Shown: piece by piece, positions 63,026 to 64,000 of the stretch | Layout of the letters: each line of letters opens with the position of its first letter | How positions within the stretch are numbered: the first letter of the stretch is position 1 | Assembly: GCA_911810475.1 (NCBI GenBank) | Contig: OU461276.1 | Span: 4,068,138 to 4,132,137 of the forward strand | Source: Candidatus Celerinatantimonas neptuna | GTDB lineage: Bacteria; Pseudomonadota; Gammaproteobacteria; Enterobacterales; Celerinatantimonadaceae | Length of the DNA: 64,000 bases | Direction: 5' to 3' | Made by a program: the position numbers and the translations under genes | Notes under the pieces: model-generated | Databases searched by the model: none | Told to the model about the DNA's origin: nothing | The model's input: the letters and a program-made list of their open reading frames with translations, nothing else

Positions 63026-63280
63026 AATTACTCCTGCTGAAACAGATGTTAGTGAACTCCCAACATCCATAGTTATCGCTTTATTCCATACGAAACTGAC
63101 TTCAATGTAATTATAATACTTGTAACGAATCTGATAGTCACTATTTGACAACAAAATAATGGGATTAATGATAATATTTGACTATAGAGACACCAAACAT
63201 CCCTCCCGGCCAGCCTGACTATTCACCCCAGCATCCGTTCAATTTGTGAACAAAAATCATTGCTGTTTTATAAAAAATAC

Positions 63281-63303
63281 ACAATAATGTACATAATAAT
63301 GTA
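63281..63303. promoter_or_regulatory. Candidate operator of the yafN/yafO-type pair
   Basis: Direct/inverted repeats ACAATAATGTA and ACATAATAATGTA (with TACAT...ATGTA inverted) lie just before the ribosome-binding site. Antitoxins of this class bind such sites for autorepression. Inferred from position. Confidence 0.4.
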
Positions 63304-63314
63304 TGGAGGTAGTT

Positions 63315-63596
63315 ATGGCTGTTCAATCTATCTTTGCCCGAAAAACAGTTTCGGTCACAGAAATGCGCAAAAACCCAACCCAGTTCTTTATTGAAGAACC
63401 CGTTGCCGTATTGTCAAACAACAAAACAGCCGGTTACATGGTCAGTAAAGAGATGTTTGAGCAGATGATAACGCTATTAGAAGCACAGTCGGGGCAATTC
63501 AGCCTCAGCCAAGACCGCCTTAATACAATCGCCAAAACAAATGCCAATTTACTAGCAAACGCATCACTAAATGAACTCGGTGAGTTTAGTGAGTGA
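63315..63596 (+). CDS. yafN: YafN-type antitoxin (Phd/YefM family)
   Basis: The 93-residue protein (IFARKTVSVTEMRKNPTQFF, EEPVAVLSNNKTAGYMVSKE) matches E. coli YafN. The ATG at 63315 follows GGAGG by 5 bases, and an ATG four codons upstream has no site. It neutralises the toxin encoded next and represses the operon. Confidence 0.88.
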   Translation: MAVQSIFARKTVSVTEMRKNPTQFFIEEPVAVLSNNKTAGYMVSKEMFEQMITLLEAQSGQFSLSQDRLNTIAKTNANLLANASLNELGEFSE

Positions 63597-63993
63597 GTTG
63601 AGAATTTTTAAATCCAAAATACTCATTCAAAGCATGCAAGCTGACGAACTCAATCAATTGGTGAATGATTTTCGGTTATATAAAGGAAGTCATCTACTCC
63701 CTGCCACATTTGGCCGTGATGTATTCTATGACCATCTCAACACACTCAATATACTGAAAATCGAAGAAGTTAAGCATATCCATTTGGCGTCACAAGAGAC
63801 CCCCTGGAAACCCAAAACAGAACAATATAATAAAACCAGTGATCATCATCTTGTTTACTGCCAGGGGACATCCAACCCGATGAACTATCTCTTAATGGCC
63901 ATTCTGCGCCCTGATGCCCATCAGCAATCACGCAACCGCAATATCATGTACAACTTAGGTACCATGGCTGAACAATTTAGGCTGAAGTTTTAA
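63589..63993 (+). CDS. yafO: YafO-type ribosome-dependent mRNA interferase toxin
   Basis: The protein resembles E. coli YafO along its length: LRIFKSKILIQSMQADELNQ, HIHLASQETPWKPKTEQYNK, HHLVYCQGTSNPMNYLLMAI and NLGTMAEQFRLKF. The start may be GTG 63589 (overlapping yafN) or TTG 63598 (best match to YafO's N-terminus). The pair is complete and sits just before the right window edge. Confidence 0.88.
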   Translation: MSELRIFKSKILIQSMQADELNQLVNDFRLYKGSHLLPATFGRDVFYDHLNTLNILKIEEVKHIHLASQETPWKPKTEQYNKTSDHHLVYCQGTSNPMNYLLMAILRPDAHQQSRNRNIMYNLGTMAEQFRLKF

Positions 63994-64000
63994 AAGGCTT

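Overview
The window is a gammaproteobacterial chromosome segment. TrhP, GlgC, a YebC-family regulator, RdgC, the type I-F CRISPR repeat and a Leu(UAA) tRNA resemble Vibrio, Shewanella, Aeromonas or Celerinatantimonas-type marine bacteria. The species cannot be fixed from sequence alone. Core genes occupy only the first 6.5 kb: rdgC (cut by the window edge), trhP, glgC, a yebC-family gene and a chemotaxis receptor. Most of the rest is accessory DNA.

From about 7.2 to 13.3 kb lies a decayed prophage. It holds broken tail sheath, tail fibre, fibre-assembly and holin genes, an intact GH18-type hydrolase gene, a Q-type antiterminator, broken dnaC and replication-O genes, a Cro-like gene and a CI repressor without its DNA-binding domain. 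Its late part is a relative of the well-preserved prophage at 39-63 kb. From 13.4 to 29.5 kb is an IS- and pseudogene-rich zone: an IS3-family element, an IS256 scar, an SOS-controlled umuDC pair, a Fic toxin with a fused antitoxin, a frameshifted and IS-truncated restriction-type gene, an acetyltransferase, an IS110/IS1111 element nested in an IS3 element nested in a gene, an outer-membrane beta-barrel, an RpiB-type isomerase, and several broken genes.

A tRNA-Leu(UAA) at 30.05 kb opens a cargo region running to 39.1 kb. It contains a Phd/RelE pair and then two paralogous phage antirepressor genes. These two have different N-terminal domains (KilA-N versus BRO-N) but nearly identical C-terminal parts. 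Between them are a 16-repeat type I-F CRISPR array with no cas genes in the window and a Sir2-like gene with an altered catalytic position. Beyond the second antirepressor are an unrecognised three-gene membrane-linked module, an acetyltransferase-like gene with a small partner, and a winged-helix gene.

From 39.2 to 61.1 kb is a well-preserved prophage, nearly all on the minus strand. It has a lambda-type head (DUF1441 protein, GpA-like terminase, gpW-like protein, portal, fused protease/capsid, decoration protein), a P2-type contractile tail (Z, V, W, J, I, fibre, sheath, tube, E/E', tape measure, U, X, D), a lysis cassette (holin, SAR-type endolysin, Rz/Rz1), and an integrase translationally coupled to gene D. 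Early genes are not seen. By comparison with the decayed prophage they should lie to the right of the window. Three unrecognised membrane-linked genes and a YafN/YafO-type toxin-antitoxin pair sit at the right end.
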